Shown here piece after piece: positions 1 to 10,240 of a stretch of 64,000 nucleotides of DNA. Every line of letters starts with the position of its first letter. Positions within the stretch are counted from its first letter, which is position 1. The notes under the pieces are model-generated. The model saw nothing but the letters and a program-made list of their open reading frames with translations. It was not told the origin of the DNA and did not search any database. The position numbers were made by a program, and so were the translations under genes. Source of the DNA: Corticium candelabrum (lineage: Eukaryota; Porifera; Homoscleromorpha; Homosclerophorida; Plakinidae); the NCBI RefSeq assembly GCF_963422355.1, contig NC_085101.1, positions 1,348,701 through 1,412,700 on the forward strand. The letters run 5' to 3'.

Positions 1-965
1 GTTTCACAAGCAAAACTTTGCATACAAACTTCTATTTACTGTATTAATGTTTTGAGAAAGTTTTAATGATTGATATTAATAGCTACATATTACAATTATT
101 GTGATTCAACTCTGGCTGTGGAGCAACAATATACAGTAAGACCTGTATGTAGCTATAGTATATTATAAAATGGTTGAATATTGTAAATACACATTATTTA
201 CATTCTAATTATATTTCTATTGATGGTTTGAGTTGGATAAAATATCTACTAAGTTTGAATTCAATTGAAAGTTGTCTTCCCTCAATACAAGTCATTTGAA
301 TTTCTGAAATCTGTCGACAAGTAATGACATATCTGACTACCACTTTGGCAAATATGTAGTTTCACAAGTAAAACTTTGCATACAAACTTCTATTTACTGT
401 ATTAATATTTTGAAAAAGTTTTAATGATTGGTATTGATATCTACATAGTACAATTATTTTGATTCAATCTGGCTGTGTACAGCAAAACCTGAATGTAGCT
501 ATAGTATAATATAAAATGGTTGAATATTGTAATTATACATTCTTTACGTTCTAGTTATATTTCTATCAATGGTTTGAATTGGGTAAGACATCTACTAAGT
601 TTGAATTCAATTGAAAGTTGTCTTCCCTCAATACAAGTCATTCGAATTTCTGAAATCTGTCGACTAATGTTGACATATCTGACCACCACTATGGCAAATA
701 TGTAGTTTCAATATCAACATCTGCCTTTAGTACAATTACTTTGATCCAACTGACCGTCAAATCAAGAAAGCAGGACAGCAAAATCTTGATGTAGCTATGT
801 TATATAGTTGACTATAGATTGATACACACACTTTCCATTCTAGTTATATTTGTATCAATTAAGTTCACATGCAGCGTGGTCTCTATGATTACAGATCTAC
901 TTCGATATCATTGAGAGTTTCAACAATTACATGTCTCCCCTCACAATGAAGTATTGATGCGCACT
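1..965. repeat. Tandem repeat, about 358-bp unit
   Basis: The first 358 bases recur almost unchanged from 359 to about 703 (both units start GTTTCACAAG and end near CAAATATGTA). A third, much more diverged unit can be followed to about 965 by its shared GTAGCTAT and TTCTAGTTATATTT blocks. AT-rich and non-coding; the 61-codon ORF inside is not convincing. The array probably continues upstream of the window. Confidence 0.8.
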
Positions 966-1497
966 TGCAAAGTAATCTATTTACAGAAAGTAGCTCAAGA
1001 TATTCTAGCCTTTGCGCTAACTACAGGTCTCGATCGGCCAGTTTGTGATCACATCGTCTTGCATAGCTGCTTCAACAAGAGCACAAGGACCAACATTTCT
1101 TAGTGGATGAACAACTGATGCTGTTAGATCATGTTCAAACTTCTCATCCTTCCAGCTAGGTTCCAACAGACAGAACTATGTACAATATTTCAGCATTTGC
1201 ATCATCGTCTCTTGTAAACTTGAATAATTGTTTCTCCTAAATAGAGTGTCATACTTCAATGAAGAATATTGACCATTTCCTATACAACCAATCTTGTGAA
1301 TTTGAGAACATCTATCTCAACAGAGATGCTGGCATCAAACAGACCCTTCAAGTCATCTGGAACTCTATGTGACATCTCCCAGTCTCAATGATGTTTGCTT
1401 TCTAAAAAGACACAGGTGAAAGAGAAAATGTATCTTCTGAGAGGATTCAACATGTTACCACTGCAAATTAACGTTCCTTAATTAACTAAAGCATAAA
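966..1497. other. Unannotated AT-rich DNA
   Basis: No open reading frame of note, no recognised repeat and no RNA gene seen on either strand. Confidence 0.5.
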
Positions 1498-1524
1498 CGC
1501 GCGCGCGCGTGTGTGTGTGTGTGC

Positions 1525-1571
<47 letters not shown>

Positions 1572-1590
1572 TGTGTCTGCGCGTGCTACT
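1498..1590. repeat. (GT)n/(GC)n microsatellite
   Basis: Alternating GC then GT dinucleotides with occasional GTGC interruptions. Alternating purine-pyrimidine, so potentially Z-DNA forming. No gene. Confidence 0.95.
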
Positions 1591-1896
1591 TTCTCCGTTG
1601 TGTTAGCGCTAGTTCAATTATTCTATCCGAGAGATCCGCTTCCATGAGCACGAGCTTTGGTGAGCTGTAAACAAAGTGTCTAGCAACAAGCACAAGCATA
1701 GCTAGATCAAAGAGAAACTTTACTAGCTAGAGTATCACTATAGTTGTTGACTAAATAGAACTGTTAACAGTAAATTACCGAGGAAACAGCGACGAATTCA
1801 CTCCACACGCGCATCTGCACAGCCACACCGACTATTTCCCTTGGCACGCATGCGTAAATAACCTACATTGTCTGGACAGCGAGCGGTCGTCTCACG

Positions 1897-2125
1897 AGCA
1901 TGATCTCATGAGGGTCATGAGAAAAGATCAAGAGCTTCATGAGGCAAGATCAGGAGGCTCATGAGAAAAGTCAGGGTCGAGGCTCATGAGAAAAGGTCGG
2001 ATCTCATGATCTTGTACGCATGAATTTCGGCTCATGAGCCATAATTCTCATGAGGATTGTCCCAATTTCCTCATGAGAAAGGGGCGTATCTCATGAGGAA
2101 ATTGGGACAAAGCTCATGATATTTT
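1897..2125. repeat. CTCATGAG palindrome cluster with hairpin
   Basis: The 8-bp palindrome CTCATGAG, or its core TCATGA, recurs about a dozen times in some 230 bp. A 22-bp perfect inverted repeat lies at 2057-2078 and 2089-2110 with a 10-base loop; its arms carry the palindrome next to TTGTCCCAATTTCC. The cluster ends about 30 bp before the hAT transposase remnant, so it may be the subterminal region of that transposon, but no terminal inverted repeat or target duplication was identified. Confidence 0.8.
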
Positions 2126-2151
2126 CTGCATGGGTATGTATTCGCTGGATT

Positions 2152-3585
2152 GATCATGGCAATTTATAGAGCCACAAGAAGATGTCATTGGTATGTACCA
2201 GATTGATGACATCTCAGCACATACCATTGTCAGTGTCATCAGACATATGTTGGTGCGCATAAACTTCTCACTGTCAAGATGCCGAGGGCAATGCTATGAT
2301 GGTGCTGCCAACATGAAGGGTGGGAATACTGGTGTTGCAAAGCAGCTATTGGATGAAGAACCCCGAGCTTTATACAACCATTGCTACGGGCAAGCGTTGC
2401 CCTTGGCTGTTGGGGATGCTGTAAAACATTGCAAAGTGATGAAGGATGCAATGGACACCACTTATGAAGTCTCAAAGCTTGTGAACTACTCTCCAAAAAG
2501 GGATACTTCTTTGCAAAAGTTGAAGGGAAGTCTTGCACCAGACACCCTTGGTTTCCGCACATTATGTCCAACAAGGTGGACAGTCAGGGCAGACTCTTTG
2601 AAGTCAGTAATTGATAACTACTGTGTTCTGTAGGAGCTTTGGGAGATGTCCAAAGACTATGTATGTGATCCTGCTATCAAGGGCCGCATCATTGACGTTC
2701 ATTTCCAGTTTAATTAAAACGTTCCGATATTTGTTTGGGTTTGCTTTGGGACAACTAATTCTGAGGCATAGTGATAACTTGAGCAAGACCCTACGATCAC
2801 CCAAGTTGTCTGCTGCTGAGGGTCAACGGATAGCTTTGATGACTGTTGCAACTCTGCACGTGCTCAGGGACGACACACAGTTCGATCTTTTCTGGAAGAG
2901 TCTTCAAGAGACAAGGACTAAATTAGATGTTGATGACCCTGTCCTGCCCAGAAAGAGGAAAGTTCCAAGGCGATATGAGGAGGGCAGTGCTGAACCTGAG
3001 TTTTTCGATGTTTGCAAGCAATTTTATTGCCAGCAATATTACGAAGCACCCGATTTAATTGTGAATGCTATTCAAGCCAGGTTTGATCAACCCGGATTCA
3101 AAATGTACCGCAAATGGCAGGACCTTTTGCTAAAGGCTGTCAAGGGTGACGATTATAGGGAATGCCTCAACCATGTCACTTTATTGTATCATGACGATTT
3201 AGATGCCCAACAACTGCAGCTTCATCTTGAAATTTTGCAAGCCAACTGTGGTCTCGTAGACAAGACTTCTGTGACAGTGTGTGACATTAGGGACTACATC
3301 TTGAGTTTATCTCCTTACGAAAAGGATTTGATGTCGGAAGTAGTCACCGTATTTAAACTCATTATGGTCCTGCCATCTACCAACGCCGTCAGTGAGAGGT
3401 CATTTAGTGCCCTCAAGAGATTGAAAACGTACCTTAGGAGTACAATGAAGCAGGATAGGTTAAATCACCTACTCTTTCTGCATGTACACAAGGATCGTAC
3501 TGATTCGCTGTCGCTGACACATGTAGCCGAACAGTTTGTCAGTAGTTCTGAACATCGATTATCAGTATTTGGACGATTCTCGTAG
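2152..3585 (+). pseudogene. hAT-family transposase, broken
   Basis: Remnant of a hAT transposase of the type annotated in animals as zinc finger MYM-type protein 1-like. The first open part (2193-2633) carries the CRGQCYDGAANM block followed by a region with CYGQALPLAVGD, typical of the RNase H-like catalytic core. The distal part (about 2720-3585) ends with the hAT dimerisation segment, including LPSTNAVSERSFSALKRLKTYLR near 3367-3435. An in-frame TAG at 2631-2633, a TAA near 2718 and a change of reading frame around 2715 separate the halves. The N-terminal zinc finger and start are missing, with a stop upstream near 2149. Not expected to give active transposase. Family assignment is from visible motifs. 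Confidence 0.85.
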
Positions 3586-4420
3586 CTGTATAGTGTTGTT
3601 AGCCTTGAGTTAAGAGGATTTTGCATTAGACTCGTATTGTGTCACGTGACGTGTCCCGCCCTTTAGCGTGCGTTAGGCCTGACCAATCTAAATTTGCTTC
3701 GCCGGCCCTGTTCTTACTGTAGTTGCATGCGAACATGCATGGATCTCTGATTACAAAATTTTTCAATATTTGATTAAAGGTAAGATATTATTGTACGCTT
3801 CATAAAATGAACTTCCAAAGAAATCTGGCAACACTATGCAGCCGTAAGTGACAAGGCCCTCCTATTTCCTTGCTAGTTCAATGTCAACCGCATAATGCGA
3901 CAATTTGACCCTATTCTTTTATGATCTTCCTGCTTCTGATGTCTGTGTTATAGAATATTGTTTGTAAAAATCAAAAGTTTAATTTATATAACTGACATAT
4001 AAGCACACAACAGTACATATATACGGTGTTCGTGCCGTGGACAGTCACGTTTTGGGTGTGTCCGTTGATAAATGCTAATGTAATTTATAACACCTTGCTG
4101 CAACCACATGTGCTCCATGCAGTAAGCATTAACTGAGCCTTCAATTTCCATTTGGTTGCTAGTTGTTGAACATCCTCCCACTTGAGTGTCATACTGCGAG
4201 CAGCATAATTTAGCAACGATATGTTTCCTAACACATTTGATTGAACAATAGAACATGCCATACATTAGACTGTAGCAATATTATTATATTTGCACTGTAC
4301 AAATCTTCTATCCTGTGATTGGATGACGCAGCTTTGTATCCCGCCTCCCAGTCAATTCGATTCATTCGTAGCAGACCGGAACTATTTGTTCATTGTTCTT
4401 CTTTGTTCACAAAGAACAGC
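3586..4420. repeat. 5' flank of collagen-TNF gene A (duplicated)
   Basis: From about 3720 this stretch is closely similar to 49970-50854 upstream of fragment B, and its last 100 bases resemble the sequence before gene C at 52740-52831. It probably holds the promoter and 5' untranslated region. The ORFs in it are not conserved between the copies. Confidence 0.6.
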
Positions 4421-4853
4421 ATGCTCAAGTTCTTGCTTGTCGTTTGTGCTCTATTTCAGCAAGCTGTTAGCAACAGCGACCAGACAGGAGATGCATCAAT
4501 CCAAAGTTGCATTGGAGAGAAAGGTGAAAAGGTAATATACGTTGCAAAAGAATTAGAAAAGAGCTGTAGCAAGTATTGCTTACGAATTTTGTGATGTCCA
4601 AGGGTGACTACGGTCTTCCTGGAATACGGGGGTTAAGAGTGAGTTTATTAGTTAACGTTTCAATGCATTCTATTGCGTGGTCTCGCTCATGTATGCTTTG
4701 TGCTTACACTCTTAGGGTCACAAAGGCGGATTGGGAGCAGCCGGTCCCAAAGTAATTACATTTTCTAAACAGATGTTGATATTACAATATTAGACGTCGT
4801 TATTGCAGGGAGACAGTGGAGCATCTGGTCCTGCTGGACCTCCTGGTGCTCAG
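4421..4853 (+). CDS. Collagen-TNF gene A, exons 1-4 (signal peptide and collagen start)
   Basis: 5' part of a secreted ligand with collagen stalk and TNF head (later exons at 19549-20254 and 21791-22298). Exon 1 (4421-4531, 37 codons) starts at the ATG before a hydrophobic signal-peptide-like stretch (MLKFLLVVCALFQQAVS) and ends with CIGEKGEK, the first Gly-X-Y triplets and a cysteine that could crosslink subunits. Exons 2 (4603-4638), 3 (4716-4751) and 4 (4809-4853) are 36, 36 and 45 bp, all phase 0, each beginning with a Gly codon and made only of Gly-X-Y triplets. All have AG acceptors and GT donors. The ATG fits a eukaryotic signal peptide, although the frame stays open upstream. Fragment B and gene C carry homologous exons. 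Splicing is inferred from sequence, not transcripts. Confidence 0.8.
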
Positions 4854-5630
4854 GTGAGTAGTTTGGTTACATTAATATTTGCACAACTGAGATAATTGAA
4901 TGTAAACATTATTACTCCAAAGAGTAATACGTAATGTGGACAGAATGACGACAGACGAAGGGACGTCTAATTTGAATGCAGCGCATTGTAATCGTTAGTG
5001 TTAATTGGAATGCCAGTTGTCGACAGTCCTACGTGCCGGTCATTGTTTCCAGCCTCCTTATCACGCCCTTCCTGTTAATAAGCAGGTGCCAGTATGTGTG
5101 CAACACCTGCATGTTCCGTAACATATAATAAGCTAGCAGCAGAGGATTTACCACTTTAGTGCTTTTCATTTGTTAACTACGGTAACCTGGTTACGTTTCA
5201 TCTCTCTTATATGACTTGAATCTCACAAAGTGTACAAATATTTCTGTTTAATTAAACAATTATCAATAGAAAGTGCTTTGTAGTCTGAAGTGTCGGGCAT
5301 AAAATATAACCTGATGAACAGTTTAACAGATAAACGCTTACATAATATTAAGTCGAAAGCGAGTTTTTGCTCACAACTATAGATCAAAGTAGATAACAGA
5401 CAGTGTTGCACGCGAATGAAAAGTTAGCACACATCGAGGCTGTTTCAGCTTGCCCTTTAGAATCCTGACATCAGCTGGCACTGGAGAGATATTTAAACTC
5501 CATAGTCGATTAATTCATTTTAAAGAATAACTAATAACTTCAGCACATCTATCTGTCTCTCTACTCAACTCACACACACACTCACACATACTAACGCAAT
5601 GTTCTCTCCATACACAGACGACCCCCTATC
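4854..5630. other. Intron 4 of gene A, first part
   Basis: Begins GTGAGT after exon 4. It is collinear with 51289-52073 downstream of fragment B, and more loosely with parts of 53264-54540 in gene C. This marks it as duplicated intron rather than an independent gene. It ends at the gypsy insertion; its last five bases CTATC (5626-5630) are the target duplication. Confidence 0.7.
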
Positions 5631-5817
5631 TGTGAAATGTGTAGTCTGAGGACCGAGTAGACAACGTGCTACGTACGAGTAGCTTTCCGTACTGTACTGT
5701 ACCAAGGCTAGAACAGAACTGAATACAAGTGGCAGGGCTAGAAACCTAAGTAATAGATAGTAGTAGCCGCAAGGGCGTGTCCTCACTTAATGACATTAAC
5801 TGACCTCAAACACTACA
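5631..5817 (-). repeat. LTR of gypsy element 1 (3' LTR)
   Basis: Begins TGTGAAATG and ends CACTACA on the + strand; because the element is reversed this is its 3' LTR. Base-by-base reading shows no difference from 10049-10235. Confidence 0.95.
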
Positions 5818-5834
5818 TTTCCCTCCCTTCCTTT
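5818..5834 (-). other. Polypurine tract of gypsy element 1
   Basis: On the minus strand a run of A and G only abuts the 3' LTR, the expected primer site for plus-strand DNA synthesis. Confidence 0.85.
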
Positions 5835-5872
5835 AGATAAACAATACGGAGAACAAATTGAACGTATACAAA

Positions 5873-8800
5873 CTAACGAAACGAAGTCACAAACGATTTA
5901 AATCGCGCAGGAGGGACTATAGTTCGCTTCGGTCGTTCTGATTGTTGTGTCTCTGGCTCAGACATGTCTTGTGTCGGGGTCGTGGCTGCAGCTTGGTCTC
6001 CAGTATCTGCCTGGGTGTTGCTGTCGGTGTTTGCACTTTCACTGCTGCCTGCTGATATCTCAACGTCCTCATCTCTTTCCTTCCTTTCGCATACCGGCTT
6101 CGTCAGCTGGACGTTGCGTTTAACCTTGACTTTTCCCGGAGATTCGAGGACAAGCTGATCCCCGTGACGAGAAACAACTGTGTACGGATCCGGCAAGAAA
6201 GTAGGACTGAGCTTATTCGCAGGAGTCGTATTTCTGACAAGAACTCTGTCTCCCTCTGTGACAGGATGGTCCAGGGCACGACTCGACTGGTCAGCATAAT
6301 CTTTCGTGGTTTGCTTACGTGCAGAGTCACGATCACGAACAGATACGTCATCACTTACCGTATCCGTGATAGCGGGTAGCTTGCTGCGCATTGGACGGCG
6401 AAAGAGTAGCTCGGCGGGACTGACACCTGTTGTTGAATGAGGTGTAGACCGGTAGGCTAGTAGAAATCTTTGTAACTCCACTCGCCATGGTTTCTGTTCA
6501 AGATTCGCGACCTTGATGGCCTTCAACAGAGTACGGTTCTGTCGTTCTACTTCTCCATTTGCCCGTGGCCAAAGAGGTGTGTTCCGGCGATGCTGGATTC
6601 CTAGCTCGTTGAGGAAAGCAGTGAACTCGGAAGCAATGAACTGCGGTCCGTTGTCGGTGCGAATGCTTCGCGGGATACCGTACCGTGCAAAATGAACATT
6701 GAGACGGTTGATGACGGACTGCGCGGTAGTAGACCGTAGAATGTCAACCTCGAAGTAGCGGCTGTAGTAGTCTACGGTGACGAGTAGCGTTTCTCCTGTC
6801 GGTAGAGGTCCCAGCAAATCTGTGGCTAGGTCTTCCCACGGTCCTTGTGGTAGTGCCGTTGATTTGACTGGAGCTGGAGGAAGCGGCTGACTGACGGCTT
6901 GACAACTGATACAAGTTTTACACGTCATTTCCGCTTGTCGGTCGATACCAGGCCACCATACTTTAGTGCGGAGGCGTTCCTTCGTCTTTACTATTCCTTG
7001 ATGGCCTTCATGAGCTAACTCCAGGATGCGGTCACGGTAGCATGAAGGAGGTACTATCCTGGTACCGCGAAGAACGACTTGACCGATAGCTGTAAGTTCG
7101 TGGCGAACCGGCATGAACTTGTGAGGGAGATGTGTCCAGTCGTTGGTGCTTATGCATCGGCGGATGGTCTGTAGCTCATCATCACTAGCTGAAGCGGTTT
7201 CAATGTCCTTTATTGCTATAGCACACGGAGCGGTACACTGCGTAACTATGTGGACTGACTCTTCAGTATCACCTGTGTCCACTGCGTCGTCGATCCTGGT
7301 GGTCGGTAAACGTGACAAGGCGTCAGCAATGTTGTTTGGTCTGGTGACGTACTTTACTTTGAAAGTGTACGCCTGGAGTCGAAGAACCCATCGTTCGATG
7401 CGTGCAGATGGCTTTGACGATTGAGAGTATATCACTTGGAGAGGTTTGTGATCGGTGACAAGGTCAAAAGTTGTGCCGTACAGGTACTGGTGAAAACGTT
7501 CACAAGCCCAAACAAGACCTAAAGCTTCCTTCTCCGTCTGACTGTAGCGGCGTTCGACACTGGTGAGCGTGCGGCTGGCATAGCAGATTGCACGAGACGA
7601 ACCGTTAGGTTGTTGTTGTACGAGAACTGCTCCGAGACCAACAGGGCTGGCGTCTGCGATGACCTGTGTACGTGCAGTGTGGTCGAAGTACGCGAGTGCG
7701 GTGGCTTTAGCAAGCTGTTTCTTTAGTTTCGTGAAAGCTCGCTCTTGCTCGTCGGTCCACGTGAAGGAATTGTTTCTGTGTGTGATTCGGCGTAGAGGCT
7801 CTGCAGTCGTGGAGAGGTCGGGTAGGAATCGAGCGCTGAATCCCACGATCCCAAGAAAGCTGCGTAGTTCTGCTGCGGTACTTGGGCGTGGCGCATCGAT
7901 GATTGCCTGAATTTTGTCCTTGGATGGCTCTACTCCCTGTCCTGACAGCTGTAGGCCATAAAACTCGACTTTAGTTCTGCGAAACCAACACTTCTGTAGG
8001 TTGAGGGTGAGACCACATTCTCGAAGGCGATCGAGTACTCGGAACAGGTTAGCGTCATGTGTCCCTTGGTCTGGCCCGTAGACAATGAGATCGTCCGCAA
8101 TATTCAGTGCACCCGGACAATCGGTCAAAAGTTGGCTAACAATGTGTTGGTACTTCTCTGGCGCCGATGTGATGCCAAACATCATGCGTTTGTAGCGGTA
8201 GAGACCGTCGTTGACAGCGAATGTAGTGATATCACGTGACGCCTCGTCAAGCTCGACCTGGTGAAATCCCCATCGAAGATCAAGCTTTGAAAAGACAGTG
8301 CTGCCGTTCAGTGCTTGTAGAATTTCATCAACCGTTGGAATTGGGTAACGTTCACGGATAATTGCCTCGTTCGCACGGCGCATGTCAACACATAGGCGTA
8401 TTTCTCCGGACGCCTTCGGCGCGACGACAACTGGACTAACCCATGACGTAGGACCGTCGACTTTCTCGATAATGTCCTTCGTAAGGAGTTCTTCCAATCT
8501 GTCCGAAACAGGCTTTCTAAGTGCGAAAGGAATCCGTCGTGGCTTTTGTGCGACTGGTCTGACCTGCGGATCAATGTGAATATGCGCTTGGTAGCCATCC
8601 AACTTGCCGACACCGTGAAAGAGCTGCGGGTATCGCTGTTCGATGTCGACCCGGAACTGATCACCAGACGTGTTGACCGTGTGTGCGGTGTGCGGTCGCT
8701 CAGGTTTCAACCGCAGTACTCCAAACTGTTGAGCTGATTTCCTGCCGAGGAGAAGCTGCCCCTTCGACCGAATTACCACAAATTCGGTGGGCGTTGTTCT

Positions 8801-10030
8801 TCCGTGTATCGTAGCGTTGGCCGTGAACTGACCAACGACGTCAAGTGGTTGACGTGAGGCGTAAGCGTACAGCGTCTTGCTCGTTACTCGTAGCGTTACG
8901 TTCAGGCCTTGTGAACAGAGTTTGTGAAAGAGATCGTCACCCATAATATTGCAAGAAGCTCCAGAGTCGATTAGTGCTTGTGTGGTAACGCCGTTCAAAC
9001 TAATCATGGTTGTTGGTGTTGAAGTTGACAGCTGCTTTGACATTTGGCCGTCGTAATCACCAATCGTAAAGGCGAATGACTCATCCTCATCTTCTCCAGA
9101 ATCCGGTTGGGAAGATGCGGTGACTTGATGAGCGCGGTCACTGCGGCGAGCAGGTGGTCTGTGTTTCTGTCTGCGGTCGGAGGCGTGGTTGGTACCGCGA
9201 CGTTGCGGTGAGCCCGAAGATGACGCGGAAACTCCTTGACTGCGGCACTGTGACGCAAAGTGGTTGCGCTTGTGACACTTGTTACAAGTCTTCCCACGTG
9301 CTGGACAAGCTTCAGAGCGTGCATAGTGTCCTGATCGACCACAATGTGTGCATGCTGGGGCGTCGCTGTGGGTTTTTGCTTGACCTTTTGGCAATTGTCT
9401 GCGGTATCGGACAGCTGCAATGTCGTCTGGCTTTTTTCCACTGGCATTGGTTACGGCGGCAGGTGTGAGAGCGTGCTGCATTCCTCTTGCTTGTTGGTCA
9501 ACTGACTCCCAAACACGTGCTGTCTTCAAGACGTCTCGCAGTTGTATATCGACAGTTTCAAGTAATTTGCGGCGGAGTCGAGCATCACGGATGTGTTCGA
9601 TCAGCTGATCTCGAAGTTGGTCGTCTGCATCTTGAAAATTGCAGTGTTTTGCCTGCATGCGGAGACGGGACGCAAACTGGTCTACTGACTCATCATCGTT
9701 CTGTCTCATCTGACGAAAGGTATGGCGCTCGTAGGGCGTGTTGGGCGCGCACTGGAAATATGTGTCAAGGGCATCCACAGTACGAGAAAATGCCGTATTA
9801 TCGTCTGTAACTGCGGCTTCTGTGAGGCTCTCGTGTATGTCCTGCACAGCTGTACCTGCGTAGTGTAACAGGAGACTGCGTTGACGAGAGTGATCGGTGA
9901 TGCCTTGACCTTCTATGTAATATTGGAAGCTCCTCTTCCACTTCCGCCATCGTTCTGCAACAATGTGTGCGGGGCCTGTGATATCGAGAGTTTCGATAGG
10001 TCGGCGCTCTGAGTCCCTGTTCGTAGCCAT
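5873..10030 (-). CDS. Gag-Pol polyprotein, Ty3/gypsy element 1
   Basis: Single 1,385-codon frame, with no shift between gag and pol. Gag-like N-terminus about 1-190; two zinc knuckles about 227-262 (the first with irregular spacing, the second CNKCHKRNHFASQC); aspartic protease with DSG at 354-356; reverse transcriptase about 500-690 with catalytic Asp 584 and an unusual ADD at 645-647 in place of the common YxDD; RNase H with Asp 793, Glu 836 and Asp 860; integrase with HHCC finger (His 1007, His 1011, Cys 1040, Cys 1043) and Asp 1071, Asp 1126, Glu 1160. All key residues are present, so the product may be functional. The start codon is 18 bases from the LTR, just after the primer binding site. 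No envelope gene. The order RT-RNase H-integrase places it in Ty3/gypsy. Confidence 0.95.
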   Translation of the reverse strand: MATNRDSERRPIETLDITGPAHIVAERWRKWKRSFQYYIEGQGITDHSRQRSLLLHYAGTAVQDIHESLTEAAVTDDNTAFSRTVDALDTYFQCAPNTPYERHTFRQMRQNDDESVDQFASRLRMQAKHCNFQDADDQLRDQLIEHIRDARLRRKLLETVDIQLRDVLKTARVWESVDQQARGMQHALTPAAVTNASGKKPDDIAAVRYRRQLPKGQAKTHSDAPACTHCGRSGHYARSEACPARGKTCNKCHKRNHFASQCRSQGVSASSSGSPQRRGTNHASDRRQKHRPPARRSDRAHQVTASSQPDSGEDEDESFAFTIGDYDGQMSKQLSTSTPTTMISLNGVTTQALIDSGASCNIMGDDLFHKLCSQGLNVTLRVTSKTLYAYASRQPLDVVGQFTANATIHGRTTPTEFVVIRSKGQLLLGRKSAQQFGVLRLKPERPHTAHTVNTSGDQFRVDIEQRYPQLFHGVGKLDGYQAHIHIDPQVRPVAQKPRRIPFALRKPVSDRLEELLTKDIIEKVDGPTSWVSPVVVAPKASGEIRLCVDMRRANEAIIRERYPIPTVDEILQALNGSTVFSKLDLRWGFHQVELDEASRDITTFAVNDGLYRYKRMMFGITSAPEKYQHIVSQLLTDCPGALNIADDLIVYGPDQGTHDANLFRVLDRLRECGLTLNLQKCWFRRTKVEFYGLQLSGQGVEPSKDKIQAIIDAPRPSTAAELRSFLGIVGFSARFLPDLSTTAEPLRRITHRNNSFTWTDEQERAFTKLKKQLAKATALAYFDHTARTQVIADASPVGLGAVLVQQQPNGSSRAICYASRTLTSVERRYSQTEKEALGLVWACERFHQYLYGTTFDLVTDHKPLQVIYSQSSKPSARIERWVLRLQAYTFKVKYVTRPNNIADALSRLPTTRIDDAVDTGDTEESVHIVTQCTAPCAIAIKDIETASASDDELQTIRRCISTNDWTHLPHKFMPVRHELTAIGQVVLRGTRIVPPSCYRDRILELAHEGHQGIVKTKERLRTKVWWPGIDRQAEMTCKTCISCQAVSQPLPPAPVKSTALPQGPWEDLATDLLGPLPTGETLLVTVDYYSRYFEVDILRSTTAQSVINRLNVHFARYGIPRSIRTDNGPQFIASEFTAFLNELGIQHRRNTPLWPRANGEVERQNRTLLKAIKVANLEQKPWRVELQRFLLAYRSTPHSTTGVSPAELLFRRPMRSKLPAITDTVSDDVSVRDRDSARKQTTKDYADQSSRALDHPVTEGDRVLVRNTTPANKLSPTFLPDPYTVVSRHGDQLVLESPGKVKVKRNVQLTKPVCERKERDEDVEISAGSSESANTDSNTQADTGDQAAATTPTQDMSEPETQQSERPKRTIVPPARFKSFVTSFR

Positions 10031-10036
10031 AGTTCA

Positions 10037-10047
10037 CCTCGTCGCCA
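10037..10047 (-). other. Primer binding site, gypsy element 1
   Basis: On the minus strand TGGCGACGAGG, one base after the 5' LTR. It would pair with a tRNA ending CCTCGTCGCCA, which is the 3' end of animal tRNA-Ser(GCU) as I recall it. The tRNA itself is not in the window. Confidence 0.75.
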
Positions 10048-10048
10048 A

Positions 10049-10235
10049 TGTGAAATGTGTAGTCTGAGGACCGAGTAGACAACGTGCTACGTACGAGTAG
10101 CTTTCCGTACTGTACTGTACCAAGGCTAGAACAGAACTGAATACAAGTGGCAGGGCTAGAAACCTAAGTAATAGATAGTAGTAGCCGCAAGGGCGTGTCC
10201 TCACTTAATGACATTAACTGACCTCAAACACTACA
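10049..10235 (-). repeat. LTR of gypsy element 1 (5' LTR)
   Basis: Second 187-bp LTR, matching 5631-5817; upstream LTR in element orientation and so the presumed promoter. Followed by the CTATC duplication at 10236-10240. Confidence 0.95.
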
Positions 10236-10240
10236 CTATC

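Larger units (their letters stand above)
5631..10235 (-). mobile_element. Ty3/gypsy LTR retrotransposon 1, apparently intact
   Basis: Complete 4,605-bp element in antisense orientation within intron 4 of gene A. Two 187-bp LTRs look identical by eye and bracket one uninterrupted gag-pol frame. A primer binding site and a purine tract sit where expected. The target duplication CTATC lies at 5626-5630 and 10236-10240. The uninterrupted site is seen in the paralogous intron near 52069, where a single CTATC runs straight into the same flanking sequence. Matching LTRs imply a very recent insertion. Confidence 0.95.

Noticed and set aside
1-703. CRISPR-like array
   Set aside because: Repeat unit is 358 bp with no short repeat-spacer pattern, and the DNA is eukaryotic.
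4290-4535. Alternative start for gene A in the long upstream-open frame
   Set aside because: The upstream part is not a signal peptide. The ATG at 4421 starts a typical one and is conserved in fragment B.
5964-9810. Numerous plus-strand ORFs
   Set aside because: Shadows of the antisense gag-pol frame of gypsy element 1.
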